DNA from: an uncultured Maribacter sp.
Lineage (GTDB): Bacteria > Bacteroidota > Bacteroidia > Flavobacteriales > Flavobacteriaceae
DNA length: 64,000 nt
Direction of reading: 5' to 3'
Assembly: GCA_947493885.1 (NCBI GenBank)
Contig: CANLTE010000002.1
Coordinates: forward strand, 124,001-188,000
Below the pieces are notes generated by a model. That model saw only the letters and a program-made list of their open reading frames with translations, did not search any database and was not told the DNA's origin. Positions within the stretch are counted from its first letter, which is position 1, and each line of letters starts with the position of its first letter. This document shows, in pieces, positions 33,714 to 42,116 of the stretch. The position numbers were made by a program, and so were the translations under genes.

Positions 33714-35746
33714 TACAGTATATTATAGAGAGTATTGCTTTTCAGTTTGTGTTTATTGTAACATACGATGTTTTCTTACGAAGGGAGACTTTTTTTCAAT
33801 GGAATAGAGTTTATCTTATAGGGTCTTATGTTATTTCGTTAGTACTACCTGCAATAAAAATAGGAGCATTCAGCACCACCTTACCCGATGATTTTATAGC
33901 TTATCCAGAATATTTGTGGAATAATAATATACCAGAAGTTTTAGTGACAAATTCACAACCCAATTGGTTTGCGACAATACCTTTAGAACAAAAAGTACTC
34001 TATGGTGGAATACTTGTAACGTTTGTTATTTTCATGTACAAACTAAACCAAATTAGAACGTTAAGAAAAAAGGGGGAAGTACATTACTTTGAAAAATATA
34101 CAAGAGTAATTATATCTAAAAGTGCAACTGCTTTTTCGTTTTTTAAAACCATTTTTTTGGGTGACCAAATACGTGAAGAGCATCATGAAAGTATTATAAA
34201 GCATGAATTGGTACATATTACTCAAAAACACACTTACGATTTACTTTTTTTTGAGTTAATGCGGATAATAAATTGGTTTAATCCGTTGGTGTATGTATAT
34301 CAAAAAAGAATATCAGAATTGCATGAGTTTATAGCCGATTCAAAGGTGGAGCAAACTCATAAAAAGGAACAATATCAGTTATTACTATCACAAGTATTTC
34401 AGACTGAAAATATTTCATTCATAAATCATTTTTTTAAATCATCAATAATCAAAAAACGAATAGTCATGTTACAAAAACAAAAATCAAAGCAGCGTTATCG
34501 TCTAAAGTATTTAGTATTAATTCCGCTAATTGTTTCAATGTTGTTTTATACATCTTCAGCTCAGGAAATAGAAGATATGGCCCAAATGGAATTTCAGCAA
34601 GAAGAGGACGCTGTTTTAATTCAGGAGCTTAATAGGGAAATTGAGACCGAAGGGAAAAAGGCAAATTCTTTACACGTAAATACTATTAAAAGTTTAGGAG
34701 AGGATAAAATATGGAATAAAAGGGTTTTCTTTAAGAATTTGTTATTGATAGGTCGGGATGCTAAAAACCATAAGGTGATTTTTGGAGATGATGTAGAGCC
34801 TATTGAAATTAAACAAGTGCCACTGCCTTCCTCAAAACTATATGAGCAATATGTTGACCGGGAAAACAGCTTTAAAGTACTTGATAAAAACTTAAATATT
34901 TCTTTACCTCGTGACCGTTTTTATGTTGAGTTAATATCACCATCAATTGGACTTTCAAATAATTTTTATGAGTTTAAAGTAGAGAGTTTAAAAAAGTTAT
35001 CTGCAAACGAAATTAGACTCTTAAATGCAAAAATTGAAGAGGTTTTTAAAACAAAAAGCTTTAAAAATAGATTGATATTAACTGATGGTAAAACCGCCAT
35101 AAAAGCTTACAGAATTAAGAATGTTTTTGATGAAAGCAAATTACAACAAAAGAAACCCACCGTGCCCTTTGGAGTGGTAGATAAGGTTCCTGTTTTTCCT
35201 AGTTGTGAAAATGAGGAAAATAGAAGGGCTTGTTTTAATAAAATGATGCAAAAACATATTAGCAAAAACTTCAGATATCCTCTAAAAGCTCAAGAGTTAG
35301 GCATTCAGGGGAGAGTTAATTTAATTTTTACCATTTTAGAAAACGGAAAAATTGCTGATTTAAGAATGCGAGGGCCTCATAAGTTACTGGAAGATGAGGC
35401 AGAACGTATTATATCTAAATTGCCTAAAATGAAACCAGGAATGCATAAGGGAGAAAACGTAAATGTACCTTTTTCAATACCAATTACTTTTAAATTAAGC
35501 ACAGATGATGTAGCAAACCAAGAACCTAAAGGGATTAGCATTTCTAACAATACATTAAATCTAAAAATAGAAGATTACCCTTTAATTATGTTAGAAGGCA
35601 AAGAAATTTCTAAAGAAGAAATGGAAGAAGTTGATACTTCTAAAATAGAATCAATAAATGTATTGAAAAATGAAAAGGCTACTGAAAAGTATGGTGCCAA
35701 AGGGAAGAATGGTGTCATTCAAATTACATTGAAAAAGAAGGAATAA
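33710..35746 (+). CDS. BlaR1-like M56 metallopeptidase with TonB C-terminal and plug-like tail
   Basis: The 678-residue protein has an N-terminal membrane region with helices near residues 5-20, 35-52, 98-112 and 268-285, and the M56 zinc motif HELVH (165-169) with the downstream ELHEFIAD segment holding the third ligand. In BlaR1 this peptidase triggers cleavage of the repressor. After about residue 300 comes a periplasmic part, a TonB C-terminal domain (about 490-605, starting VPVFPSCENEE) and a short tail resembling the SusC/TonB-receptor plug turn (ESINVLKNEKATEKYGAKG). There is no penicillin-binding domain, so the signal is not a beta-lactam by this evidence. It is co-transcribed with the repressor. 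Confidence 0.9.
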   Translation: MIQYIIESIAFQFVFIVTYDVFLRRETFFQWNRVYLIGSYVISLVLPAIKIGAFSTTLPDDFIAYPEYLWNNNIPEVLVTNSQPNWFATIPLEQKVLYGGILVTFVIFMYKLNQIRTLRKKGEVHYFEKYTRVIISKSATAFSFFKTIFLGDQIREEHHESIIKHELVHITQKHTYDLLFFELMRIINWFNPLVYVYQKRISELHEFIADSKVEQTHKKEQYQLLLSQVFQTENISFINHFFKSSIIKKRIVMLQKQKSKQRYRLKYLVLIPLIVSMLFYTSSAQEIEDMAQMEFQQEEDAVLIQELNREIETEGKKANSLHVNTIKSLGEDKIWNKRVFFKNLLLIGRDAKNHKVIFGDDVEPIEIKQVPLPSSKLYEQYVDRENSFKVLDKNLNISLPRDRFYVELISPSIGLSNNFYEFKVESLKKLSANEIRLLNAKIEEVFKTKSFKNRLILTDGKTAIKAYRIKNVFDESKLQQKKPTVPFGVVDKVPVFPSCENEENRRACFNKMMQKHISKNFRYPLKAQELGIQGRVNLIFTILENGKIADLRMRGPHKLLEDEAERIISKLPKMKPGMHKGENVNVPFSIPITFKLSTDDVANQEPKGISISNNTLNLKIEDYPLIMLEGKEISKEEMEEVDTSKIESINVLKNEKATEKYGAKGKNGVIQITLKKKE

Positions 35747-35770
35747 AGTAATATCTGCTTTTAGGTAATA

Positions 35771-35805
35771 AAATCCAAGAAATGTTCTTTCTTGGATTTT
35801 TATTG
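35771..35805 (+). terminator. Strong terminator after the BlaI/BlaR1 pair
   Basis: AAATCCAAGAAA (35771-35782) and TTTCTTGGATTT (35788-35799) form a perfect 12-bp stem with loop TGTTC, followed by TTTATT. It lies 24 bp after the M56 gene stop. Confidence 0.88.
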
Positions 35806-35823
35806 TTTTAAGTTTAATTTTTA

Positions 35824-35853
35824 TTGTTTTTCAATAAATAAATAATACCTTTG
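35824..35853 (+). promoter_or_regulatory. Bacteroidota promoter upstream of the DUF2975 gene
   Basis: TTG at 35824-35826 and TACCTTTG at 35846-35853 are separated by 19 nt, an exact fit to TTG-N19-TAnnTTTG. The gene starts 25 bp downstream. Confidence 0.7.
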
Positions 35854-35878
35854 TATAGCAATTAAAAATTATATACAG

Positions 35879-36415
35879 ATGAAAGTAGGCTACATTCTAA
35901 AGACAATGCAATTTATATTTTGGGTAATATTTGTTGGTTTATGCCTTTCGGCAGTTCGCGAAATCTTTTATTCTTTCTATAGTCCTCTGGGCGATTTTGA
36001 ATACTTAAAAAAAGCGTCACTCCCATTGGATTTTTTAGAGCATTCTGAAGTTAGTTCTACATGGTATTATTTAAGTCATAGATTTATAGTTATAGCGCTA
36101 TTTGTTATGAAAGCGTATCTAGCATATTTAGTAACAAGAATTTTTTCTAAAATTAATTTTAGTAGTCCATTTAATCAAAATACAACCAAATTATTAGTGA
36201 AAATTAGTAACGCAGCTTTGCTGGTCAGTATGGTAGCTTTAATTTCAAATAGTTATAATATTTGGGTGTATAAAAGAGATTTTTTGGTTAGTGTATTGGA
36301 TGCCTATGAAGAGAGTCCGTTAGAATTTTTATTTCTATCGGCAATCTTGTTCATTATAGCACAAATTTTTAAAAAAGGAACTGAAATTCAATCTGAAAAT
36401 GAACTAACCGTTTAA
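35879..36415 (+). CDS. DUF2975-family membrane protein
   Basis: This 178-residue protein has four hydrophobic segments (about residues 10-28, 65-84, 102-122 and 147-165). The size, topology and pairing with a small HTH protein immediately downstream (3-bp gap) match DUF2975 proteins, as in the Bacillus YoaS/YozG pair. Function is unknown; a membrane signal-receiving partner of the HTH protein is a common guess. Confidence 0.85.
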   Translation: MKVGYILKTMQFIFWVIFVGLCLSAVREIFYSFYSPLGDFEYLKKASLPLDFLEHSEVSSTWYYLSHRFIVIALFVMKAYLAYLVTRIFSKINFSSPFNQNTTKLLVKISNAALLVSMVALISNSYNIWVYKRDFLVSVLDAYEESPLEFLFLSAILFIIAQIFKKGTEIQSENELTV

Positions 36416-36418
36416 ATT

Positions 36419-36622
36419 ATGGCAATAGTAGTTAATCTAGATGTCATGATGGCAAAACGTAAAATGTCCTTAAACGAGCTTTCTGAAAAAGTAGAAGTTA
36501 CTTTATCTAACCTTTCAATTTTAAAAACAGGAAAAGCGAAAGCTGTTCGTTTTAGTACGCTTGAAGCTATTTGTAAAGCATTAGACTGTCAACCGGGGGA
36601 TATCTTAGAATATGTGGAGTAG
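36419..36622 (+). CDS. YozG-like XRE-family HTH regulator
   Basis: The 67-residue protein is a single Cro/CI-type helix-turn-helix: LDVMMAKRKMSLNELSEKVEV (short motif region), TLSNLSILKTGKAKAVRFSTLEAI and the LDCQPGDILEY end typical of the YozG/HTH_26 group. It begins 3 bp after the DUF2975 gene and is probably its functional partner. Confidence 0.92.
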   Translation: MAIVVNLDVMMAKRKMSLNELSEKVEVTLSNLSILKTGKAKAVRFSTLEAICKALDCQPGDILEYVE

Positions 36623-36693
36623 TGCCTTAATATTATTACACCAAATATTGCCAAAATACATTCATAAATTTATTCTTTAACAATACAAACTCA

Positions 36694-37686
36694 ATGAAAA
36701 AAAAAATTGTTTTACTCATATTAGTTTTTTTTTCGATTTCTTGTAGGAAACAAAAATTGGAAATAGAAAAAACCATAACCATTTCCGGAAAATTAATATC
36801 AAACAGGACAAAGATTGTATATCTAAAAATGATTGATAACTTTAATTATTTGGGAGACAATTATATTGTTGATTCAACAATGGTATCTAATGAAGGCGAA
36901 TTTAAGTTCAAGGTAAACAAATCTTCTTCAAACTTATTGTCTTTATCTATCACCAATAAAGAACCATTTAGTTATAGGGTATTAAGGGAAATACCAGATA
37001 AATATTATTTTGGGAGTTGTGCGAAATTTTTTGCTGCTGAACCTACTTTTTATGTTTCTGCGAATGATTCCATCAATATAGATTGGTTTAATAGAGAGGG
37101 GTTAGATTCCGTGATTCATAAAACGCATCTGAAAAAAACTCAGAATTTAATGTATCAATATTATTCTAATGCGCATAAAAGTGTCGCAGCCAATTTGTAC
37201 GAAGAAGATTCAATTGATTATGAAACTGCTTGGAATAAAGTAATAAAGGATCAAGAAAATAAGCTAAAATTAATAGATACTTTCAAAATAAGAACCACCG
37301 AAAGTTTTGAAAATTACATGTATACAGAAATCGTTTTGAACAATATGAATATTTATCTGAATTGGTTTGAGAATAAATACCCAAATAGAGTTAATTCTGC
37401 GATTCTAAATTCAAATAATGATAATTTTTACAATCAAATATTGACTAAATATTCTAATCATTTATGGAATTCAAAAAGTTTCGAATACTATAAATTTACT
37501 GAAAGGTTTGTTAATTATCATATGAATTTAAAAAATCAAATTTTTAAAACATATTATGAACCCACAAAAGAAAAAAAACAAATAGCTAAAAAGGTGTTAA
37601 AGGGAAAGAATAGAAAACTTTATTTGTCGGTTTTAGAAAAACAGATAAGGAACAATGCCTTACGAAAAACTATTTACCCGAATTAA
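36694..37686 (+). CDS. Lipoprotein resembling the N-terminal part of TlpA-like proteins
   Basis: The 330-residue protein has a lipoprotein signal ending in SISC (Cys17), then a beta-rich domain with TITISGKLISN, DSTMVSNEGEFKFKV and YVSANDSINIDW segments, similar to the DUF4369-type N-terminal domain of Bacteroidota thiol-disulfide lipoproteins, and a helical region. The thioredoxin domain that normally follows is absent: the frame ends at 37686 and no C-x-x-C is seen before the next gene. Function unknown; it may be a shortened family member. Confidence 0.75.
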   Translation: MKKKIVLLILVFFSISCRKQKLEIEKTITISGKLISNRTKIVYLKMIDNFNYLGDNYIVDSTMVSNEGEFKFKVNKSSSNLLSLSITNKEPFSYRVLREIPDKYYFGSCAKFFAAEPTFYVSANDSINIDWFNREGLDSVIHKTHLKKTQNLMYQYYSNAHKSVAANLYEEDSIDYETAWNKVIKDQENKLKLIDTFKIRTTESFENYMYTEIVLNNMNIYLNWFENKYPNRVNSAILNSNNDNFYNQILTKYSNHLWNSKSFEYYKFTERFVNYHMNLKNQIFKTYYEPTKEKKQIAKKVLKGKNRKLYLSVLEKQIRNNALRKTIYPN

Positions 37687-37755
37687 TAGAAGAAATTCTT
37701 TTCGCTAAAAATTAAAGTCCACAAAATATTGTAATTTTCTCCAAAGAACAATAGA

Positions 37756-38232
37756 ATGAAAAAACTTTGGATACTTATAGTTGCTAGCGTTATGGCTTCT
37801 TGCAACCTCTTTGTTTCCAAAGAAAAAAAAACGGAGCAACTAGTTAATCAAGAATTACAGCACATAGATTGGGAGACAGTTGATGAATACCCTTTATTTT
37901 ACTCCTGTGACGAAACGGCTTCTAAAAGCGATCAAAAATCGTGTTTTGAAAACGAACTAATACATCATTTAACAGCTACTTTAAAGCAGTTTGAATATAC
38001 GGTTAATCCAGATATTGACTCTAAAATATATGTGGTCTTCTTAATTGATAAGGAAGGAAAAATAACTGTGATTGATATTGAGAAGGATAAAAGTATTGGA
38101 GATCAAATGCCAGAATTTGATGGTATTATTCGGCAAAGTTTAAAAAATCTTCCTGAAATTGCACCTGCATTAAAAAGGGGTATTCCTGTTGATGCTAAAT
38201 TTGGGATACCAATAGTATTAAATACAAAGTAA
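37756..38232 (+). CDS. Small lipoprotein with a TonB-C-like domain
   Basis: The 158-residue protein has a lipobox MASC (Cys16) and then a domain with YPLFYSCDE, a second cysteine in KSCFENEL, VVFLIDKEGKI and a terminal FGIPIVL strand, matching the PxFxxC...F-x-I-x-x-x-G-x-I pattern of TonB C-terminal domains, including the one inside the M56 protein at 33710. It lacks the TonB membrane anchor. It ends 4 bp before ruvC and is probably co-transcribed with it. Confidence 0.8.
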   Translation: MKKLWILIVASVMASCNLFVSKEKKTEQLVNQELQHIDWETVDEYPLFYSCDETASKSDQKSCFENELIHHLTATLKQFEYTVNPDIDSKIYVVFLIDKEGKITVIDIEKDKSIGDQMPEFDGIIRQSLKNLPEIAPALKRGIPVDAKFGIPIVLNTK

Positions 38233-38236
38233 TAAT

Positions 38237-38794
38237 TTGGCTGCTGAAAAAATAATTTTAGGAATAGACCCTGGTACTACTATAATGGGATTTGGCATTA
38301 TTAAGGTGGTGAACAAAAAAATGGAGTTTGTTCAAATGAACGAACTTTTGCTCCAAAAATACAACGACCCTTACACGAAACTAAAATTAATTTTTGAACG
38401 AACCATTGAGTTGATAGACACTTATCATCCTGATGAAATTGCTATTGAAGCTCCTTTTTTTGGAAAAAATGTTCAGTCTATGTTAAAGCTTGGAAGAGCA
38501 CAAGGTGTTGCTATGGCAGCGGGATTGTCGCGTCAAATTCCGATTACGGAGTATCTACCAAAAAAAATTAAAATGGCAATTACTGGTAATGGTAATGCCA
38601 GTAAAGAACAGGTAGCAAAAATGCTACAAGGGGTTTTGGGGATTAAAACACTACCTAAAAATTTAGATAGTACAGATGGTCTGGCAGCAGCAGTATGTCA
38701 TTTTTATAATGAGGGTAGAATAGATGTTGGTAAAAGTTACTCGGGGTGGGCTTCTTTTATAAAACAAAACCCCAATAAGCTCAATAAAAAATGA
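38237..38794 (+). CDS. ruvC: Holliday junction resolvase RuvC
   Basis: RuvC cuts four-way DNA junctions during recombination repair. The 185-residue protein has the catalytic acidic residues in LGIDPGTT (Asp11), IAIEAPFFGKN (Glu) and NLDSTDGLAAAV (two Asp near the C-terminus). The start is a TTG at 38237: the next in-frame ATG (residue 17) would delete Asp11, so TTG must be used or an undetected ATT. It overlaps hemW by 4 bp. Confidence 0.95.
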   Translation: MAAEKIILGIDPGTTIMGFGIIKVVNKKMEFVQMNELLLQKYNDPYTKLKLIFERTIELIDTYHPDEIAIEAPFFGKNVQSMLKLGRAQGVAMAAGLSRQIPITEYLPKKIKMAITGNGNASKEQVAKMLQGVLGIKTLPKNLDSTDGLAAAVCHFYNEGRIDVGKSYSGWASFIKQNPNKLNKK

Positions 38795-39924
38795 GCGGTA
38801 TTTATATTCATATTCCTTTTTGTAAACAAGCTTGTCATTACTGCGATTTTCATTTCTCAACAAGCATGGGAAAAAAATCCAGTATGATTACCGCTTTGTG
38901 TAAAGAACTTCAGTTAAGAAAAAATGAGTTTGCTGGAGAACAAGTAGAAACCATTTATTTTGGCGGAGGAACACCATCAGTTTTGGAGACAAATGAGATA
39001 GCCCAAATACTAAGTGCCGTTTATGATAATTATAGTGTTGTAAAGCATCCTGAAATTACACTTGAGGCGAATCCTGACGACCTAAGTTTAAAGAAAATAG
39101 ATGCTCTGGCGGAATCACCAATTAATAGATTAAGTATAGGAATACAATCTTTTTTTGATAAAGATTTAAAACTAATGAATAGGGCGCATTCTGCGAAGCA
39201 AGCAGAATCTTCTTTGGCATATGCTACAAAGTATTTTAACAACATTTCTATTGATTTAATTTATGGAGTTCCAGGCCTAACTAATAAAAATTGGAAGGCG
39301 AATATCAAAAAAGCTTTGTCATTTAATGTGCCTCATATTTCTAGTTATGCTTTAACCGTTGAGCCTCAGACAGCTCTTGATAATTTTATTAAAAAGGGAA
39401 AAGTAACTCCACTTGATGATGATTTAGCGCAGCAACATTTTGTGCTATTAACCCAAATGTTGGATGCTTTTGGTTTTGTTAATTATGAAACATCAAACTT
39501 TGGAAAGCCAGAGTATTTTTCTAAAAACAATACTGCATATTGGCTAGGCAAAAAGTATTTAGGTATAGGGCCATCTGCACATTCTTTTGACGGAGAAAAG
39601 CGAAGTTGGAATGTTAGTAATAATCCTAAGTATATAAAAGGCATTATGGAAGGAGAATTACCAAAAACAGATGAAGTTTTAACCATTCAAGATAGGTATA
39701 ATGAGTATGTTATGACTGGACTCCGAACCATTTGGGGAGTATCGTTACAAAAAATTAAAGCGGAGTTTGGTGAAGTGTATTTTAATTACATAAAACAGCA
39801 AGCTAAAAAACATATAGCTTTGGATTTGTTGGTGGTTAATGAGGATAATTTATGTGCTACCAAAAAGGGAAAATTTTTGGTGGATGGTTTGGCAGCTGAT
39901 TTATTTATGGTTAATATCGTTTAA
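38791..39924 (+). CDS. hemW: HemW-type radical SAM protein
   Basis: HemW is a heme chaperone related to oxygen-independent coproporphyrinogen oxidase (HemN). The 377-residue protein begins MSGIYIHIPFCKQACHYCDFHF with the C-x3-C-x2-C radical-SAM cluster motif (about residues 11-18), followed by YFGGGTPS and the HemN C-terminal domain. Like other HemW proteins it has no N-terminal extension and no fourth HemN-type cysteine. It could supply heme to respiratory enzymes of the window. Confidence 0.93.
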   Translation: MSGIYIHIPFCKQACHYCDFHFSTSMGKKSSMITALCKELQLRKNEFAGEQVETIYFGGGTPSVLETNEIAQILSAVYDNYSVVKHPEITLEANPDDLSLKKIDALAESPINRLSIGIQSFFDKDLKLMNRAHSAKQAESSLAYATKYFNNISIDLIYGVPGLTNKNWKANIKKALSFNVPHISSYALTVEPQTALDNFIKKGKVTPLDDDLAQQHFVLLTQMLDAFGFVNYETSNFGKPEYFSKNNTAYWLGKKYLGIGPSAHSFDGEKRSWNVSNNPKYIKGIMEGELPKTDEVLTIQDRYNEYVMTGLRTIWGVSLQKIKAEFGEVYFNYIKQQAKKHIALDLLVVNEDNLCATKKGKFLVDGLAADLFMVNIV

Positions 39925-40661
39925 TGATTGCAAAAATTAAGAACCATACCATTGATTTATCTCAACCCTTAGATATTTCCATTCCTTTAAATGGAACTAC
40001 TAAAGATGTAAATGCTTGGTATATTAATCATTCCATAATTGAGCCTCATAAAGATGGTGACTTTGTAGGTAAAGTATCTGAAGGAAGCGCAGTAAACTTT
40101 AATACAATTACGTTTAATCCACACGCCCATATAACACATACCGAGTGTGTGGGACATATTACCAAAGAATTTTATTCGGTTAACAAAAATTTAAAACAAT
40201 TTTTCTTTTTAGCGGAATTGGTAACCGTTGCCCCAGAAAAGATAAAAGACGATTTTGTTATCTCTAAAAAACAACTTCAATATGCTTTAGGTAATAAAAA
40301 AAGAAAGGCTATTGTAATACGTACATTACCAAATTTAAACGATAAATTATCTAGACAGTATTCAAATACTAATCCACCATACATGACCAAAGAAGCTTCC
40401 CAGTTTTTGGTAGATAGAGGTGTAGAGCATTTATTAATAGATCTACCGTCTGTAGATAAAGAAAAAGATAATGGTGCACTTTTAGCACATAAGGCATTTT
40501 GGAATTTTGAAGGAGATTTAAGGTTGCATGCAACAATTACAGAATTCATTTTTGTAAATAATAATATTAAGGACGGAACATATTATTTAAATTTACAAGT
40601 AGCACCTTTTAATAATGATGCATCACCAAGTAGACCCGTGTTGTATAAAATAATTCAGTAA
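39924..40661 (+). CDS. Cyclase-family (kynurenine formamidase-like) protein
   Basis: The 245-residue protein resembles the metal-dependent cyclase/kynurenine formamidase family: LSQPLDISIPLNG near the N-terminus, FNPHAHITHTECVGHI (metal-site region, about 66-81) and VEHLLIDLPSVD. The HxGTHxD motif of the canonical enzymes is altered to PHAHITHTE, so activity is uncertain. It overlaps the hemW stop by one base (TAATG). Confidence 0.82.
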   Translation: MIAKIKNHTIDLSQPLDISIPLNGTTKDVNAWYINHSIIEPHKDGDFVGKVSEGSAVNFNTITFNPHAHITHTECVGHITKEFYSVNKNLKQFFFLAELVTVAPEKIKDDFVISKKQLQYALGNKKRKAIVIRTLPNLNDKLSRQYSNTNPPYMTKEASQFLVDRGVEHLLIDLPSVDKEKDNGALLAHKAFWNFEGDLRLHATITEFIFVNNNIKDGTYYLNLQVAPFNNDASPSRPVLYKIIQ

Positions 40662-40666
40662 AGAAA

Positions 40667-41287
40667 ATGGATAATTTTTTAGAAATTGTTCTTGGCTTGG
40701 TTTTAGGGGCTATACTAATGTATTGGTTTAGACAAAGAAAAAATAAAGAGCTCACAAAGCATCAATCTACCGTGCTTTTGGAGAAAATAAAAAGTGTCTG
40801 TAAGCTAATTTCGGTTCAAGGTGATTTTTCAGAAATATATCACTATGAAAACACCAAGGCACGATTTTTGTCTTTAGTTAATAGTAAAAAAAAGGCTTTA
40901 ATAGTTATAAAAGCAAAGGCCCAAATAGGTTATGACTTAAAGAAAGTAAAGATAGAAGCAAATAATAGCTCTAAAACAATAGTGCTAACTAATTTTCCTG
41001 CTCCAGAAATACTTTCTGTTGAACAGGATTTGGAGTTTTACGATATTAAGAACGGACTGTTTAACTCGTTCACCCCAGATGATTTAACCTCCTTAAATAA
41101 AGAGGCAAAAGAATATATTAAAGAAAAAATACCAGAAAGTGGTTTAATGGATACAGCCAATAAAGAAGCTTTGGAAGCTATTTTGTTGGTTCAAAAAATA
41201 GTTGAAACTATTGGGTGGAAGCTAAATTTTACTGCTTTGGAAATACAAAACACCAATAAAGAAGTTAAACAAATAGACATCACTTAA
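40667..41287 (+). CDS. DUF4230-family membrane-anchored protein
   Basis: The 206-residue protein has one N-terminal transmembrane helix (about residues 5-20) and an alpha/beta domain with the AKAQIGYDLKKVKIE and FPAPEILSVEQDLEFYDIKNGLFNSF pattern of DUF4230. Function is unknown. It lies 5 bp after the cyclase-like gene, inside a run of plus-strand genes from 37756 to 44898. Confidence 0.85.
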   Translation: MDNFLEIVLGLVLGAILMYWFRQRKNKELTKHQSTVLLEKIKSVCKLISVQGDFSEIYHYENTKARFLSLVNSKKKALIVIKAKAQIGYDLKKVKIEANNSSKTIVLTNFPAPEILSVEQDLEFYDIKNGLFNSFTPDDLTSLNKEAKEYIKEKIPESGLMDTANKEALEAILLVQKIVETIGWKLNFTALEIQNTNKEVKQIDIT

Positions 41288-41306
41288 TTTATTTTAAATT
41301 TTTATC

Positions 41307-41702
41307 ATGAGAAATACAATTTGTACCTTACTCTTTTTAACATTAACCACAATAAGCTTTGGTCAAGAAAAAACAGAAATGAAAAATTTTGATTCTAATT
41401 TTGCACATGTAGTATATTTTTGGTTGGAGAACCCAGATAGTAAAGAAGACCGTAAGGCTTTTGAAACATCACTTAAAAAGTTTTTAGACAATTCGTTGTA
41501 TGCAAAAACAAATTTTATAGGAACACCTCCAAAAGCAAGTAGAGATGTTGTAGACGGTTCATTTACGTATTCGTTAATTGTAACCTTTGAGTCTGCTGAT
41601 GCCCAACAAAAGTATCAAGAAGAAAAAGCACATTTATTGTTCATTGAAGAGTCCAATAAACTTTGGACAAAAGTTATTGTATACGATTCCACTAGCATTT
41701 AA
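41307..41702 (+). CDS. Secreted Dabb (stress-response A/B barrel) protein
   Basis: The 131-residue protein has a signal peptide ending near SFGQ (residue 20) and a single ferredoxin-like domain of the Dabb type: HVVYFWLENPDSKEDRKAFE, followed by TFESADAQQKYQEEKAH and a WTKVIVYDS end. Dabb domains are dimeric barrels with varied roles. Function unknown. Confidence 0.85.
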   Translation: MRNTICTLLFLTLTTISFGQEKTEMKNFDSNFAHVVYFWLENPDSKEDRKAFETSLKKFLDNSLYAKTNFIGTPPKASRDVVDGSFTYSLIVTFESADAQQKYQEEKAHLLFIEESNKLWTKVIVYDSTSI

Positions 41703-41711
41703 TGCTCTACC

Positions 41712-42071
41712 ATGCATTTTGAAGAATTAAGAGAATATTGTATTGCAAAAAAGGGAGTTACAGAAGAGTTTCCTTTTGATGAACACACGTTGGTTTTTAA
41801 AGTAATGGGAAAAATGTTTGCATTAGTCCCGTTAGAACGTATTCCGCCGCAAGCTAATTTAAAATGTAATCCAGATAGGGCAATTGAGCTTAGAGAAGAA
41901 TATGACGGAACCATAACGCCTGGTTACCATATGAGTAAAGTACATTGGAATACCCTTTTTATTGAGCAACTTCCTCCAAAACTAATACTAGAGTTAATTG
42001 ACCATTCTTATGATTTAGTGGTTTCAAAGTTTACTAAAAAGCTAAAGGCAGAGTTAGATGCGCTTTTGTAA
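41712..42071 (+). CDS. MmcQ/YjbR-family protein
   Basis: The 119-residue cytoplasmic protein has the YjbR (CyaY-like) fold pattern: CIAKKGVTEEFPFDEHTLVFKV, MFALVPLERIPPQANLKC and YHMSKVHWNTLF, with the terminal LIDHSYDLVVSKF helix. These proteins bind DNA non-specifically in some cases; function is not settled. Confidence 0.92.
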   Translation: MHFEELREYCIAKKGVTEEFPFDEHTLVFKVMGKMFALVPLERIPPQANLKCNPDRAIELREEYDGTITPGYHMSKVHWNTLFIEQLPPKLILELIDHSYDLVVSKFTKKLKAELDALL

Positions 42072-42116
42072 AAAGGTATTAATTATCTTTACTTGTTCAT
42101 AAAACGAACAGCTTAC

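Noticed and set aside
42093-42116. Upstream TTG starts for several genes (for example the MutS-like gene at 42093, response regulator at 44973, stress protein at 21594, BlaI-type at 33345).
   Set aside because: Each has a nearby ATG giving the normal family N-terminus, and some TTG extensions overlap operators or have no family match.
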